Below, in pieces: positions 10,920 through 20,400 of a stretch of DNA of 64,000 bases (positions are counted from its first letter, which is position 1; each line of letters begins with the position of its first letter). Under the pieces are notes generated by a model. The model did not search any database and was not told the DNA's origin. It saw only the letters and a program-made list of their open reading frames with translations. Origin of the DNA: Ianthella basta (lineage: Eukaryota; Porifera; Demospongiae; Verongiida; Ianthellidae); assembly GCA_964019415.1 (NCBI GenBank), contig OZ025868.1, positions 1,152,001 through 1,216,000 on the forward strand, in the 5' to 3' direction. The position numbers and the translations under genes were made by a program.

Positions 10920-11330
10920 CTATCAACTGTTTTCCGTTCCATTACAACTCCATTTACATTACTAATAGGTTAGTCACACCATTTATTTGTATCACATTAT
11001 TCCAGGCAGTGCGCATGTGTACCTATGTATTGTATAATTATCTTTCCACTGTCCTTTCCCGAAGTAACGGGCAGGGAAAGACGCCTTTCCCTGCCCGTTA
11101 CTTCCGGTTACGCGAAAACGCGAAAGAGGTCTAGCTCGATAGACTAGGCTGAGTCGAGCTAGTCGTGTCCACTGTGATTCCCAGACGAGGAACTAAGCGC
11201 CAATGCCATCCACTTTAACGCATGGCCCAAACGGTGCATACATTACAATTATTATTATTATTGCGAAGTTATTTATAATATAATATTGTCTAGCAATCTG
11301 ATTGGCTCTCCAGGATCCTGGTAATGCTGA

Positions 11331-11422
11331 GTCAGCAAGACCAAGAAATGCGGCGAAATGTGCCAGACCCACTTTTCGCGGGCGGCAGCCATTTTTGCGG
11401 AAGTGAGGCTGGGGCGAGACTA
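11331..11422. mobile_element. Right-end remnant of the TAGTCTCG element family
   Basis: GTGCCAGACCCACTTTTCGC and GGAAGTGAGGCTGGGGCGAG, ending in GAGACTA, correspond to the right half of the elements at 15392-15807 and 15836-16616. No left half was found nearby. The terminal TA is the target into which the element at 11423-12134 inserted. Confidence 0.45.
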
Positions 11423-12134
11423 CCGCATGCGCTTTAATTTTCGCGGGGTTTAATGTTCGCGCTTTTCGCGGATCAGCAGCCATCCGCGAATATTTCGTCC
11501 GCGAATATTTGGACATCACTGTAAATGGACGTATATACACACAGCTCGAGCCAATCAATGACGTCATGCGTAACATAATGGCGATAATCGGCTACGGGGC
11601 AAACTCGCTTCGCTAGTTCTTTGTTCCCGACCCGTTGTTCTTGCTGCCGACAAACATGTCTATTCGTCCTTACTTGGTACCCCAGCGCGACATCGTTCCA
11701 GAGTTGGAGAAGATTGTTCCATCAACGGCGAAGGCTGTACAGAAAGAAGTCGACATCACTACGCTCGTGGATGCAGCTACTGCAAAGCGGATCGGTGGCC
11801 ATGAGGTCGATGAAAAGAGGCCAATATGACAAGACCACCACAGAGACCCAGAAAGCAAAGATCGCCAGGTATACCGCTGATGGCATTGCAGCAGCCTTAC
11901 GTGATTTAAAGACAAAGCAAGGCTTAGAGTTGAAGGAGAGCACAGTGAGAGGGCGGAAGAAGACGTACTGCGCTGAATTGGCCAGCCGAAAAGAAAGGGG
12001 GATGATAAACCCGTGGAAGAACTGCCTGTGCAAGCATTGGGACGCCCACTGGCACTAGAACAACATGTCGAAAGACATCCGCGAATATTTCAACACCCGA
12101 AATATAAACCCCGCGAAAATTAAAGCGCATACGG
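11423..12134. mobile_element. TA-target transposon remnant (pogo/Tc1-like) with broken N-terminal transposase-like gene
   Basis: The left end CCGCATGCGCTTTAATTTTC and the reverse complement of the right end CCGTATGCGCTTTAATTTTC agree over ~32 bp, with TA at both edges (11421-11422, 12135-12136). A second inverted block is built on CCGCGAATATTT. The element lies between a TAGTCTCG-family end and the LINE at 12137. The CCGTATNCGC terminus resembles the MITE at 3154-3737, suggesting one family. Confidence 0.65.
11635..12058 (+). pseudogene. N-terminal fragment of a transposon-encoded DNA-binding protein, frameshifted
   Basis: One frame from 11635 runs to a stop at 11829. Just upstream of that stop the coding sense passes to the overlapping frame that ends at 12058. 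The second part reads QKAKIARYTADGIAAALRD then LKESTVRGRKKTY, which resembles the N-terminal HTH-like domain of pogo-type transposase proteins common in sponges and cnidarians (recognition from memory, not a search). No catalytic DDE region is present. Its position inside TA-flanked TIRs fits a deleted pogo-like element. Confidence 0.45.
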
Positions 12135-12136
12135 TA

Positions 12137-13765
12137 TATACGATGTTTGCCAGTTTTATTGACTTTAAGAAGGCATATGACAGGGTGGACAGAGGGAAGT
12201 TGTGGAGGTGTTTAGAGGGAATGGGGTTAGGAGGTCGCCTCTCAGCTTTCCTAAAGGCAGTTTATGAGGATGTGAGTTGTGAAGTGAAGGTGGGAGAGGG
12301 ACGAAGTGAACCTTTCAAAGTAACATGTGGGCTGAGACAGGGATGCATCCTTTCGCCACTGTTATTCTCCTTGTATATCAATTCACTGATAACTAAGCTG
12401 AAAGAGGCAGGAGTGGGGGTAAAGTGCAGGGGTCAGCTAATCTCAGTGTTGTTGTATGCAGATGATGCAGTGATTCTTGCAGAGGATGAAAAATCTATGA
12501 AGCATGGGTTGAACACATTAGTAGAATGGTGTAATGAATGGTCAGTTGAAGTGAATGTGGAAAAATGCAGGGTAATGCATGTGAGAAGGACAGGTATGAA
12601 AAGGACGGAGGAGAAGTTTGATGTTGGAGGTGAAGAGATTGCAGTGGTGCAGGAGTACAAGTATCTTGGGTGTGTGATTGATGAGCACCTGCAAGGTACG
12701 AGAATGGTGGAGGAGAGAGGAAAGGCGGGAGCAAGAGCACTAAATGACTGGCTCAGAAGGTGCAGGGCCACTGTGGGGGAAGTGAGAGGAGCTACCTTTG
12801 TGAGGCTGATGGAATCTCTCGTTGAGTCTGTGCTATTGTATGGGGCAGAGGTATGGGGCCAGTTGAAAATGTGCAGATGCGGGCGGCAAGAATCTGTTTA
12901 GGGGTGGGGAGACTACACCCTTTGGTCTCCCTGCAATTTGAGATGAACATGCTACCAATGAAATGGGTGGCAATGAAGAGAAGTATTGAGTTCTGGGTAC
13001 AGGTAATGAGGATGACTGATGGCAGGTTATTGAAAGTTGTGATGCTTGAAGCCTTGGAAGTAGGGTGTAAAGTACGGTGGGTGAAAGAGCTACAACAAAG
13101 TTTGGTGAGGTTCAAATGGAAGGGGTTAGATGCTGAGGCCGTGAGTGGGTTGACATTGAAAGAAGTAAAGCAGGTGTTGAAGGACATAGCATGGAGGGAA
13201 GTGAGAGAAGTATGGAGGGAAGCAGCTAGGGAACGGCCAAAGCTGGAAGTGATTGGGAGTTTAATGGATGCTGAATGCAAGGCGCGGTGTGTGGAGATAG
13301 AGTGTAAGATGCAAAGGAGGATGATGGTGAAACTACGAGGGGGAACAGCAGAATTAAGGGTAGAAACTGGCAGATGGTGTGGGTTAAGTAGGGGTGAACG
13401 ACTTTGTAAGAACTGTGACAGTGGCGAAGTGGAAGATGTCAAGCACTTTGTGTGCCGGTGTGTATTTGTGGCAGAAGAGAGGAGAGAAATGGCAAGGCTG
13501 ATGAATGAGATAGTGGTGGGATGGGAGAGCATGAAGGATGATGACAGGGTGATATGGGTACTGGAGGAGGCATGCAAAGATGGAAGAGTGCGGAAGGCGC
13601 TGCAGAGGATGTGGCAGAAAAGGACAAGCTGCCCTTAAAGAACTATGCCCATTGTGATTCTTTTGACACTGTTACATTTAATTATATTATAGTGCTGCAT
13701 GGGGCTGACACCCTAGTGTTTGTATTATACAACACGGTGCACTTAAATAATAATATTATATTCAT
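12137..13765 (+). mobile_element. Second LINE family, 5'-truncated
   Basis: The reverse transcriptase begins abruptly after the TA flank of the preceding element and is followed by a zinc-knuckle C-terminus and an AT-rich 3' end with an ATAATAATATTATATT run. It is related to the LINE at 3890-8783 in domain order (the AEVWG region, MVKLRGGTA, C-terminal CxxC) but clearly diverged, so it is a separate family. Confidence 0.8.
12143..13638 (+). pseudogene. LINE reverse transcriptase with frameshift
   Basis: Palm motifs are intact: FIDFKKAYDRVDRGKLW (A), GLRQGCILSPLLFSLYIN (B) and YADD (C, at LLYADDAVILA). The frame that carries them ends at 12901. The continuation is in another frame from about 12860 (QMRAARICLGVGRLHP) to 13638, so a small frame-shifting deletion lies near 12860 in the AEVWG region. 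The C-terminus has a zinc-knuckle, LCKNCDSGEVEDVKHFVCRC. Together with 5' truncation this makes it non-functional. Confidence 0.8.
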
Positions 13766-13773
13766 ATAGAGTC

Positions 13774-14637
13774 TAGCCTCGCGTAGCCAGTCCCTATTTC
13801 ATAGGGCCTGGTAACATGCCGTATAAAAACTGTTGCAGTGGAATGCGTGGCATGCACTCTTGTTATGAATAACAATGAATCTTGTTATTCATAACATTAA
13901 CAGGACCGTTTATGCTCGAGGCTACCGCTTCGATCGTCCTTGACGTCAATGTACGGGCGCACCGGCTGTACGATGTTCGTTTGTTCTCTGTGTCAGCAAG
14001 GTGAAGTAAATTCTCCTTGTAAACATCTGTCAGCAGCAGCATCCGAAATTCCTCGTCCCTAATCAACTTTTCAGGGCTGATAAAAACCAGCTGATGCTGC
14101 TCCCGAATCACACGATCAATGGCTTCAGGATCCTCCTGCTCTTGGCCTACAAATTCCACATCCACAACCCTAGACAACCTGGCCTTTTGGTCTATCATCA
14201 GTGTGGACAACGGAGTCACACAAACAACTATACTCCTGCCTATAGCTCCATGTTTCTGTCTAAGGCAGTCGAAGAGCGAAGGTAAAAGGGCATAGATGAG
14301 AGACTTCCTGTAGCCTGTAGGCAGACTGCCAAAAATTTCTACACCTTTTACAAAGGAAATGACGACGTTCTTCTGGTGCTGCTTGAGCTCCCAAATACCA
14401 GCTTCCGTACAGGCGCGATCGATAGCTGCAGAAATATCGCAGTCACTGAACGCAGGAAAACTTTCAGCCATTTTACTGCGAGTTTACACAACATAACGAA
14501 ACCTGTCGCCGCAAGTGTACGCAAATTCTCACCTTTCACCGTCCCAGGAATGTTGGGATTCTGCAGCGGAAGTTGTGGGGCATGTTACCAGGCCCTATTT
14601 TCCGCGGGGGCGATGAAATAGGGACTGGCTACGCGCA
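13774..14637. mobile_element. TIR element carrying a RecQ-like helicase fragment
   Basis: The left end TAGCCTCGCGTAGCCAGTCC continues through CTATTT...AGGGCCTGGTAACATGCC. The right end is its inverted match at 14578-14637, with a short extra segment (TCCGCGGGGGCG) in the arm. The outermost right bases diverge, and no target duplication is recognisable. The TAGCCTCG terminus resembles those at 30648 and 15836. Cargo: a minus-strand helicase start. Confidence 0.6.
13863..14471 (-). pseudogene. RecQ-like superfamily 2 helicase N-terminal fragment
   Basis: A 202-residue frame beginning MAESFPAF. Residues ~25-50 resemble the LKxxQ segment before motif I of RecQ helicases, with a degenerate Walker A (SLPTGYRKS, usually GxGKS). 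It continues through a motif Ia-like VCVTPLSTLMIDQ and a QLVFISPEKLI segment. Sequence after ~residue 155 no longer resembles a helicase, and the DEAH box and C-terminal helicase domain are absent. It is transposon cargo or a remnant of a transposon-encoded helicase. Helicase-encoding Academ-type (AcademH) elements are known, but linking these remnants to them is speculative. Confidence 0.6.
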
Positions 14638-14643
14638 GGGGGG

Positions 14644-15391
14644 TCGGACAAGTCCTGGGATTGCGCAATACCAGCACCTCAATAATTGCATTCCTGACAT
14701 TTCAATCGCGTATCCATATGTTAGCTGACTGTGCTCCAAGGCCGAATGTGCATACCCTGAGCCATGGCAGGGCCTTGTACTGCATTCACGCCCCTGGTAT
14801 GACCCGTACGTACGTAGCCAAGGAGCCATACGGTGGGTTGGGCTTAATTGTCTGACCGCTTTCACGATTTAGTTTTGCAAGTTATCGCAGCGTTTCCTGA
14901 GGATTGCCAGCACGCTTAAGCCATTTCTAGCATCCCTGCTATCGAATGTGACAAATCGTGTACAGAACCAAGACGATTGCAAGGACGTGGCTGCCGATTG
15001 CACTCCCATTGCAGAAGCAGTCAACATATCAGTCTTGCAGTCCTGAAGTGATCAATGAGGACTCGCTACCAGCTTCTAAGAAGTCACTTCCACAGGAGCA
15101 CTTGCTCAGTACTCCAGATTAGGCTCCATCTGCCTCGTAGCCAGCATCAGCGAACACTCGTACACCGGTGTTGGAAAATGCTCGCAAAACCTACCTAGAT
15201 GCTGGGGGAGAGCGGGGAAGGGTCCATTGTCTGATAGCCCTTGTCCAACTGTGTGCTCAGAAGCAAAGAAACAAGCGATGCGACGTGTTTCTCGAAATAT
15301 GTCTGCTCTTTGCTAGTATAGGTAAAATACACAGTAAAGAGCAGCCGCGTCGGCCATTTTGCGGACACACGTGACCTTGACCGACCCCCCT
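14644..15391. other. No gene recognised
   Basis: Open frames on both strands are short and without motifs. The sequence looks like degraded repeat. Confidence 0.3.
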
Positions 15392-15807
15392 TAGTCTCGT
15401 TCCCAGCCCCCCAGAAGGTGGTCTGGCACATTTGCTCGATATTGTGATTAATTAAAAACTTTCGGTATGTTGCGTCTCCTGCCTGCAAGAAGCACAATGA
15501 TTGGGGCGCTTGCTAGAATCGCCTCAAAGGGCGGTAACGGAGATTCAGAAACTGTACCAGGCCACCCTTCAAAATTGTGAAAGCGGTAAAATTGGGTACA
15601 GTTTGATCTCATTTGATAGAATACCTAAATATGACTCACGTAGGTGAGCGAATGAAGCTGCTAAATTGCGTATCGCAAGACATGAAGGCGCTTGCCAAAA
15701 TTTTGGCAAGCGCCCCAAGGGCGGTATCAAAATATCGAGCAAATGTGCCAGACCACCTTTCGGGCCATTGCAAAATGTCGGCCGGAAGTGGGCTGGGGAC
15801 GAGACTA
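15392..15807. mobile_element. MITE of the TAGTCTCG family (416 bp)
   Basis: The left end TAGTCTCGTTCCCAGCCCCC with GGTGGTCTGGCACATTTGCT matches inverted the right end GTGCCAGACCACCTTTCGGG...GGGACGAGACTA. The flanks are C-rich and similar over ~9 bp (GACCCCCCT / ACCCCCCCT). The interior includes an AGATTCAGAAACTGTACCAG block (from 15541) that also occurs in intron 1 of gene A. Confidence 0.65.
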
Positions 15808-15835
15808 ACCCCCCCTGGACTACGCGAGGCTATAT

Positions 15836-16616
15836 TAGTCTCGTCCCCAGCCCACTTCCGGCCGCCATTTTGCAATGGCCCGAAAAGGTGGTCTGGCGAC
15901 TATGGTCGACATTCTTGGGCCCGGAAGTCCATTCCCAGCAGGAATGTGTGCTGGCCAATCAGATTACACAACAGCTCATTAGTGGCATGTTATGCATAAC
16001 ATTCACACCTCTGGCGTTCACACCTACCTAGCAGCATAGATCTATGCTAGCAGCGAGATGGCAGCTTCGATGGGAGAAGTGAGCTTCCCAAGATTGGGCG
16101 CAAGGCTACCTTCGGCCGCAGTGAACAGTGCTATTCTGGAAGCATACGTAATACCGGGCTACGAGAAGCCCACAGATCCGGAAGAGGCGATTTTGGACTT
16201 CTTAAAGGGACGCGACGTCTTCGTTTTCCTCCCAACAGGGGCGCGCAAGTCTCTCTGCTTCGCCACTCTTCCCACCACCTTGCTGCCTTTCTCCAGCTTG
16301 GAAAAACACGTTCGACACACGTACTGGTTACTACTTCCAGTTTCTGCAAGTCGAAGCCCGATCGTACACTTGGCAAAGGCGAGAACCTGGGCGCTACTTT
16401 CTATTCGCCTGCAATAAGGAGGATTTGCCACGCTGCAGGAACACAGCACAGCGTGGCACCTCCATCTTGCCCGTACAAATTTCACACCTCGCTGTTCCCA
16501 CCAGTGTTACGTAATCAGAACTGGCTTCCAGGCCCAAGAAAGTCGACCATAGTCGCCAGACCACCTTTTCGGGCCATTGCAAAATGGCGGCCGGAAGTGG
16601 GCTGGGGACGAGACTA
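15836..16616. mobile_element. TAGTCTCG-family transposon carrying a RecQ-like helicase fragment
   Basis: TIRs of ~90 bp: the left begins TAGTCTCGTCCCCAGCCCAC, and the right is its inverted copy ending GGGGACGAGACTA. AGGCTATAT flanks both ends exactly (15827-15835 and 16617-16625), a perfect 9-bp target duplication. The 781-bp element has no transposase but contains the start of a helicase-like gene. Confidence 0.8.
16058..16417 (+). pseudogene. RecQ-like helicase N-terminal fragment
   Basis: Begins MAASMGEVSFPRL and reaches a degenerate Walker A in FVFLPTGARKSLCFATLP at residues ~65-80, then loses similarity. The layout (ATG, ~60 residues, Walker A) parallels the fragment at 13863-14471, but the sequences are well diverged. 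No downstream helicase motif is present. Confidence 0.55.
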
Positions 16617-16678
16617 AGGCTATATAGAGTCGAGCAGGCGGCCATTTTTTCACACCGTACTTCCGTTTATTGGGATTA

Positions 16679-17238
16679 AGGCAAACGGGGGTAATTCCGC
16701 AATCCACTTCGCTGGAGCGAAGGGAAAGGGCGAAGTCCTGCAACACACCGTCGATCAACTGTGACTATAGCACTACCACTCCAGTGCTAACCACAAGTAC
16801 CAGCCTCCTCTGTGGGCCTGACGAGCACGCGCCGAATCCGTATACAAATTTTTGCAAGTGCGGCTTAATCTTAGGTGATAGACAATGCTCTAAGTTTCAG
16901 TCGCATTCCATCAATAGCTAATATCGGTGCTACTGTCGTGCAGCCAATACACGAGGCTTACTTGACAGCATGCAATAGCTTCAACACAGCTTCACTTCCC
17001 GGAGTTATCTTCGTGTGCTTTGAAAATTTCCTGAAATTACGGAATTACCCCCACTCCAATTGGCTACACACTTCTAGGTCGTGCGCTTGAACGAGGAAGA
17101 GTTGTAGGCTCGTAATAGGTACAGATACTACACACAAGTTGTTGCTCTGCTAATCAAGATTGGACGCCTGTAGCTTCTTACGTCGTTATTTTCTATGACA
17201 TTGAATTCAATAGATTACGGATTTACCCCCGTTTACCT
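16679..17238. mobile_element. TA-target MITE inserted upstream of receptor gene A (560 bp)
   Basis: TIR: left AGGCAAACGGGGGTAATTCC, right reverse complement AGGTAAACGGGGGTAAATCC, with TA on both sides (16677-16678, 17239-17240). The inverted copy of this region at 9487-9765 lacks the insert and gives an empty site, confirming the ends. No coding content was recognised. Confidence 0.75.
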
Positions 17239-17476
17239 TACGCAATAATTTACGGTTATGAATATTGTTTGGACACGCTACTCCAACTTGAAGGCAGGCT
17301 AGTAGTACGTCAAAGTCCTGTCTTGCTCGAAGAGGGCTCGCCTCGTCTTACGTGACTGGAAATACCCCACGTTACTCTAGATACCATTTGTCATTTTGAC
17401 TAACCATTCTGAAATTGACTGTACCAGACCATAGATAGAGGATCTATCTATGACCAGACCCTTCCTCGAGAGACTA
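17239..17476 (+). promoter_or_regulatory. Conserved 5' flank of receptor gene A
   Basis: The block ATTTGTCATTTTGACTAACC then ATTCTGAAATTGACTGTACC, about 90 bp before the start codon, is shared in diverged form by genes B, C and D, which suggests promoter-proximal or 5' UTR sequence. Most of this flank is duplicated in inverted orientation inside transposon G (9487-9765). No TATA box can be assigned with confidence. Confidence 0.4.
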
Positions 17477-20400
17477 ATGGCAGCCGGAAAGTTAAGATTT
17501 CACAAATGCCCGACACTGTTTCTAACATGTATAGGTAAGTTACAGCTATGCCCGAGTTTTGCTAGATCCATAGTCCCGTATCAGTCAATAGCCTTGAGAC
17601 TCAGAGATTCAGAAACTGTACCAGGCCACCCTTCAAAATTGTGAAATGGCTTTGGTAGAGCTGCCAAGTTGCATTAATGAGAATGCCAAGTTGCATTAAT
17701 GAGAATGCTGGAGGATGGACCCAGCAATGTAGCTACATTACTACGCAGGGGAAGGTCAAGGATCATTTTCCCAAAGGGGGTTCAACTTGATAAAGCAACT
17801 GTCCACTGTAGGGCATCCGGGGCATACCTCCCCACCCCCCCAAGGAAATCTTGAAATACAAATACATAGCTAGCGAACCTCTAAGGCTGACTCTGACCAA
17901 GTCTACGTGGTGTAACTCGCTTCATTCACTTGAAGTGTACAGTGTCAAGTACCTCAGGCATAGTCTGGAATTTTATTTGGGGGGCTTTCAGTTCATGCTT
18001 GCAACTGATGTATAATGACGTCATTTTACATCGTCAAAATGGCTGTCTAACTCTAGGTAAACATTTTAGAAGCTGAAATCATGGGAAACGATGTGAAGGT
18101 GAAAATGACTGTTTTTATTAGTGAATCAGCAGAGGAAAAGTCAGTATCAGCACTATTTCATCCTCCAGTACAGGTTTTTAATTCTTTTGAATTCCTTAGT
18201 TGCTATTCAACTTGCTAGACTGGAGACTGAGTTTGCTGTGCGTGTGAGATGGAGTAGTAGTAGAAATGCATGTGACACATGCCTAATGCATGTGTATTGG
18301 CAGGTCTGCTTTAGGGGGTTTGGGGGCTTGAGCTCCCTCCCCCCCCCCCCCTGGCCCATATCTGAAATACTTTTTCATAGCAAATTACTCTAAAGTGTAC
18401 ATCCAACAGGACCTAAAGGCCATACCTTTAGAGGAGCTTGTGTAAGCTTAATAGAGTCTACTGTGGCTGTACAGGGACCTTTAGTTCTTTCTTAGTTTTG
18501 GTCGCCAACAGCTTTTTTATTACGTCATATTGCGCAATAATTAAAGTGCTGAGCCCCTCCCTCCTCAAAGGTTGGGCTGGATCTGCCACTATATATTGCT
18601 TTAAGGTAGCTTGCTATCTCACGTTCATTGGCTCTCCTCTGTTGTAATTTTAGGTTTGCTAGGTTCTTCAGTGGCGACAGTCATCATCGACCCAGTGGGC
18701 GATATCACTGCTGTAGAAGGAAACAACCTCACCATCACCTGTACTGGTGGAGCTAATCAAGGTGCTACTTTAATCCTTCGTGAAAACGGCATTCAATTAG
18801 TGCAAGATTCAAGTCCTCCTTCTGAAACAAATGATGCGATGCGTACCTTCCACCTCCTTGTGGATCGAACAAAGAACGGCAACACTTACGACTGTGAATC
18901 CGGGATAACAGGCATGGTGTCTTCAACGCTAACTCTGTCTGTTACGTGTAAGTTGAGATGGCAAGATATTTGGGCAGTTTCAAATGTGTGTCTTAGCTAG
19001 GAATGGAGACCTAAGTCTTTGCTGCTGCTGAAAAAAGCCATTTAAGGATATGATGCTACTGTCTGGCAGTCGTTATAGATTTTGGTATAGTTAATAGGAA
19101 TCAGATAGTACACACTGAGTAGAGGCTCACCAATCTGTTCTTGTCTGCAATCTGTGCAGTGCCAAATAGATTGGATTCACATCCCCCTTACAGACCGCCC
19201 TCAGTTCTCTCCAACCACTGCCACTGCAACACCTACAGAAGGGGGACAGCTCATGGTCTCTTTCTCCCTTGATGCCAACCCAGCTCCTACCATTGACAAC
19301 GTAACATTGAATGGTTTGTTCATCACTGACACAAGGTTCACTGTCACTGCTACTAGTGTGACTATTGCTGACGTCACTCGTAATGACAGTGGAGTGTACC
19401 AGATTACAGGAAGCAATGTTGCAGGATCTGGCACCTTCACTCTGACTGTGGATGTGTACTGTGAGTGCATAGACACACTGTCTGCATTATTGTATGCTGT
19501 ACTATATAACCATATGGACCTTAATGTTAAGGGGGACTAGACTTTCACAGTTAACATGGATTTACAGCCATCCTGTAAAAGTCTAGACCGGCAAAGATTT
19601 TAATCTGGAGCTAGAAAATCAAGTCATAGTTTTTAAACAATAGCCACCATAATTATTTAGGGCAATGTGATCAGGTGGCGCATTTAGTGAGGAATTTCCT
19701 CTGGAGTGGCTGATAAAGGCCTTTGTGCCCAAAATGTCCTGAATCATTGAACTTCTTCTACATGAATTCGGCTCGAAAGCTATAGCATTGGTGGGACTGT
19801 ACATCGCAATGAGCCTATGCTGTCATTGATTGCTCCGAGACTTTATGACTCTCCATTATGATTATGACGACTTTGCAGATGCACAGGTATGTCATTGCCT
19901 GTTGAATAAACCTTGGTTGCTAATTGCCTCTGAGAGAAGGCCCTGTAACTTGCATTGGCATCTAAGAACAGTGGGTGTAATATGTTTGTGTGTGTTCAGC
20001 TACTGGACCATAGCTTCACACAAGGTGCTCATCATCTACAAGTGAATAGCAATGTCAACTTGTTCTCCTAGGTACCCATAAAGTGGAACCTCTCAGATCC
20101 AAAAATGATTCTTTAATCCTAAATGACTGTAGCTGCCAAGCCAGAAACCTCAGGCGTTGCACACCTTTAGCTACTGGCCACACATACGCATATTTTTTAG
20201 TTGGATAAAATAGTGAATAATTGATATTATGTTAAGGCAACCATTGTGAAAAGCACATTAAAATGCAAGGTATTATATTCTGTGAAATTAAAGTCCATAC
20301 AGTATGATGTCTTCCTGTTCTGCACATACGTACTTTGTTCTGTGCAGACCCTCCAGAGTTAATTGTCCCAAGTCAGAATGTGACAAGAAATGCTGCACAA

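Larger units (their letters stand above)
9410..11146. mobile_element. TIR transposon 'G', 9-bp target duplication, carrying captured sequences
   Basis: The left end begins TAGTCTATCGAGCTAGACCT at 9410, and the right end is its inverted counterpart finishing at 11146. The TIRs are ~75 bp and include the GAAGTAACGGGCAGGGAAAG block. GGCTGAGTC occurs directly outside both ends (9401-9409 and 11147-11155), a perfect 9-bp target duplication. The interior holds no transposase. It does hold ~280 bp resembling the 5' flank of receptor gene A in reverse orientation (9487-9765), another copy of the terminal sequence at 10518-10575, and a retroelement 3' coding fragment. Long TIRs, 9-bp duplications and captured fragments are the pattern known from Mutator-like (Pack-MULE) elements; superfamily assignment here is inference. 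Confidence 0.7.

Noticed and set aside
12853..12901. Two separate LINE proteins overlapping at 12853-12901
   Set aside because: The second frame begins mid-domain and continues the first, so a frame-shifting deletion in one ORF explains it.
18340..18351. Poly-C run, and similar runs near 22125, 26915 and 53490, as a regulatory motif
   Set aside because: Simple low-complexity tracts. Those before exons 9 are polypyrimidine tracts; nothing else supports a function.
19154..19193. An upstream acceptor (TCTGTGCAG at about 19158) as the start of exon 3
   Set aside because: The acceptor just before ACCGCCC is conserved in all four genes and keeps phase 1. The upstream one would add extra residues, and the sequence between the two looks like a polypyrimidine tract.
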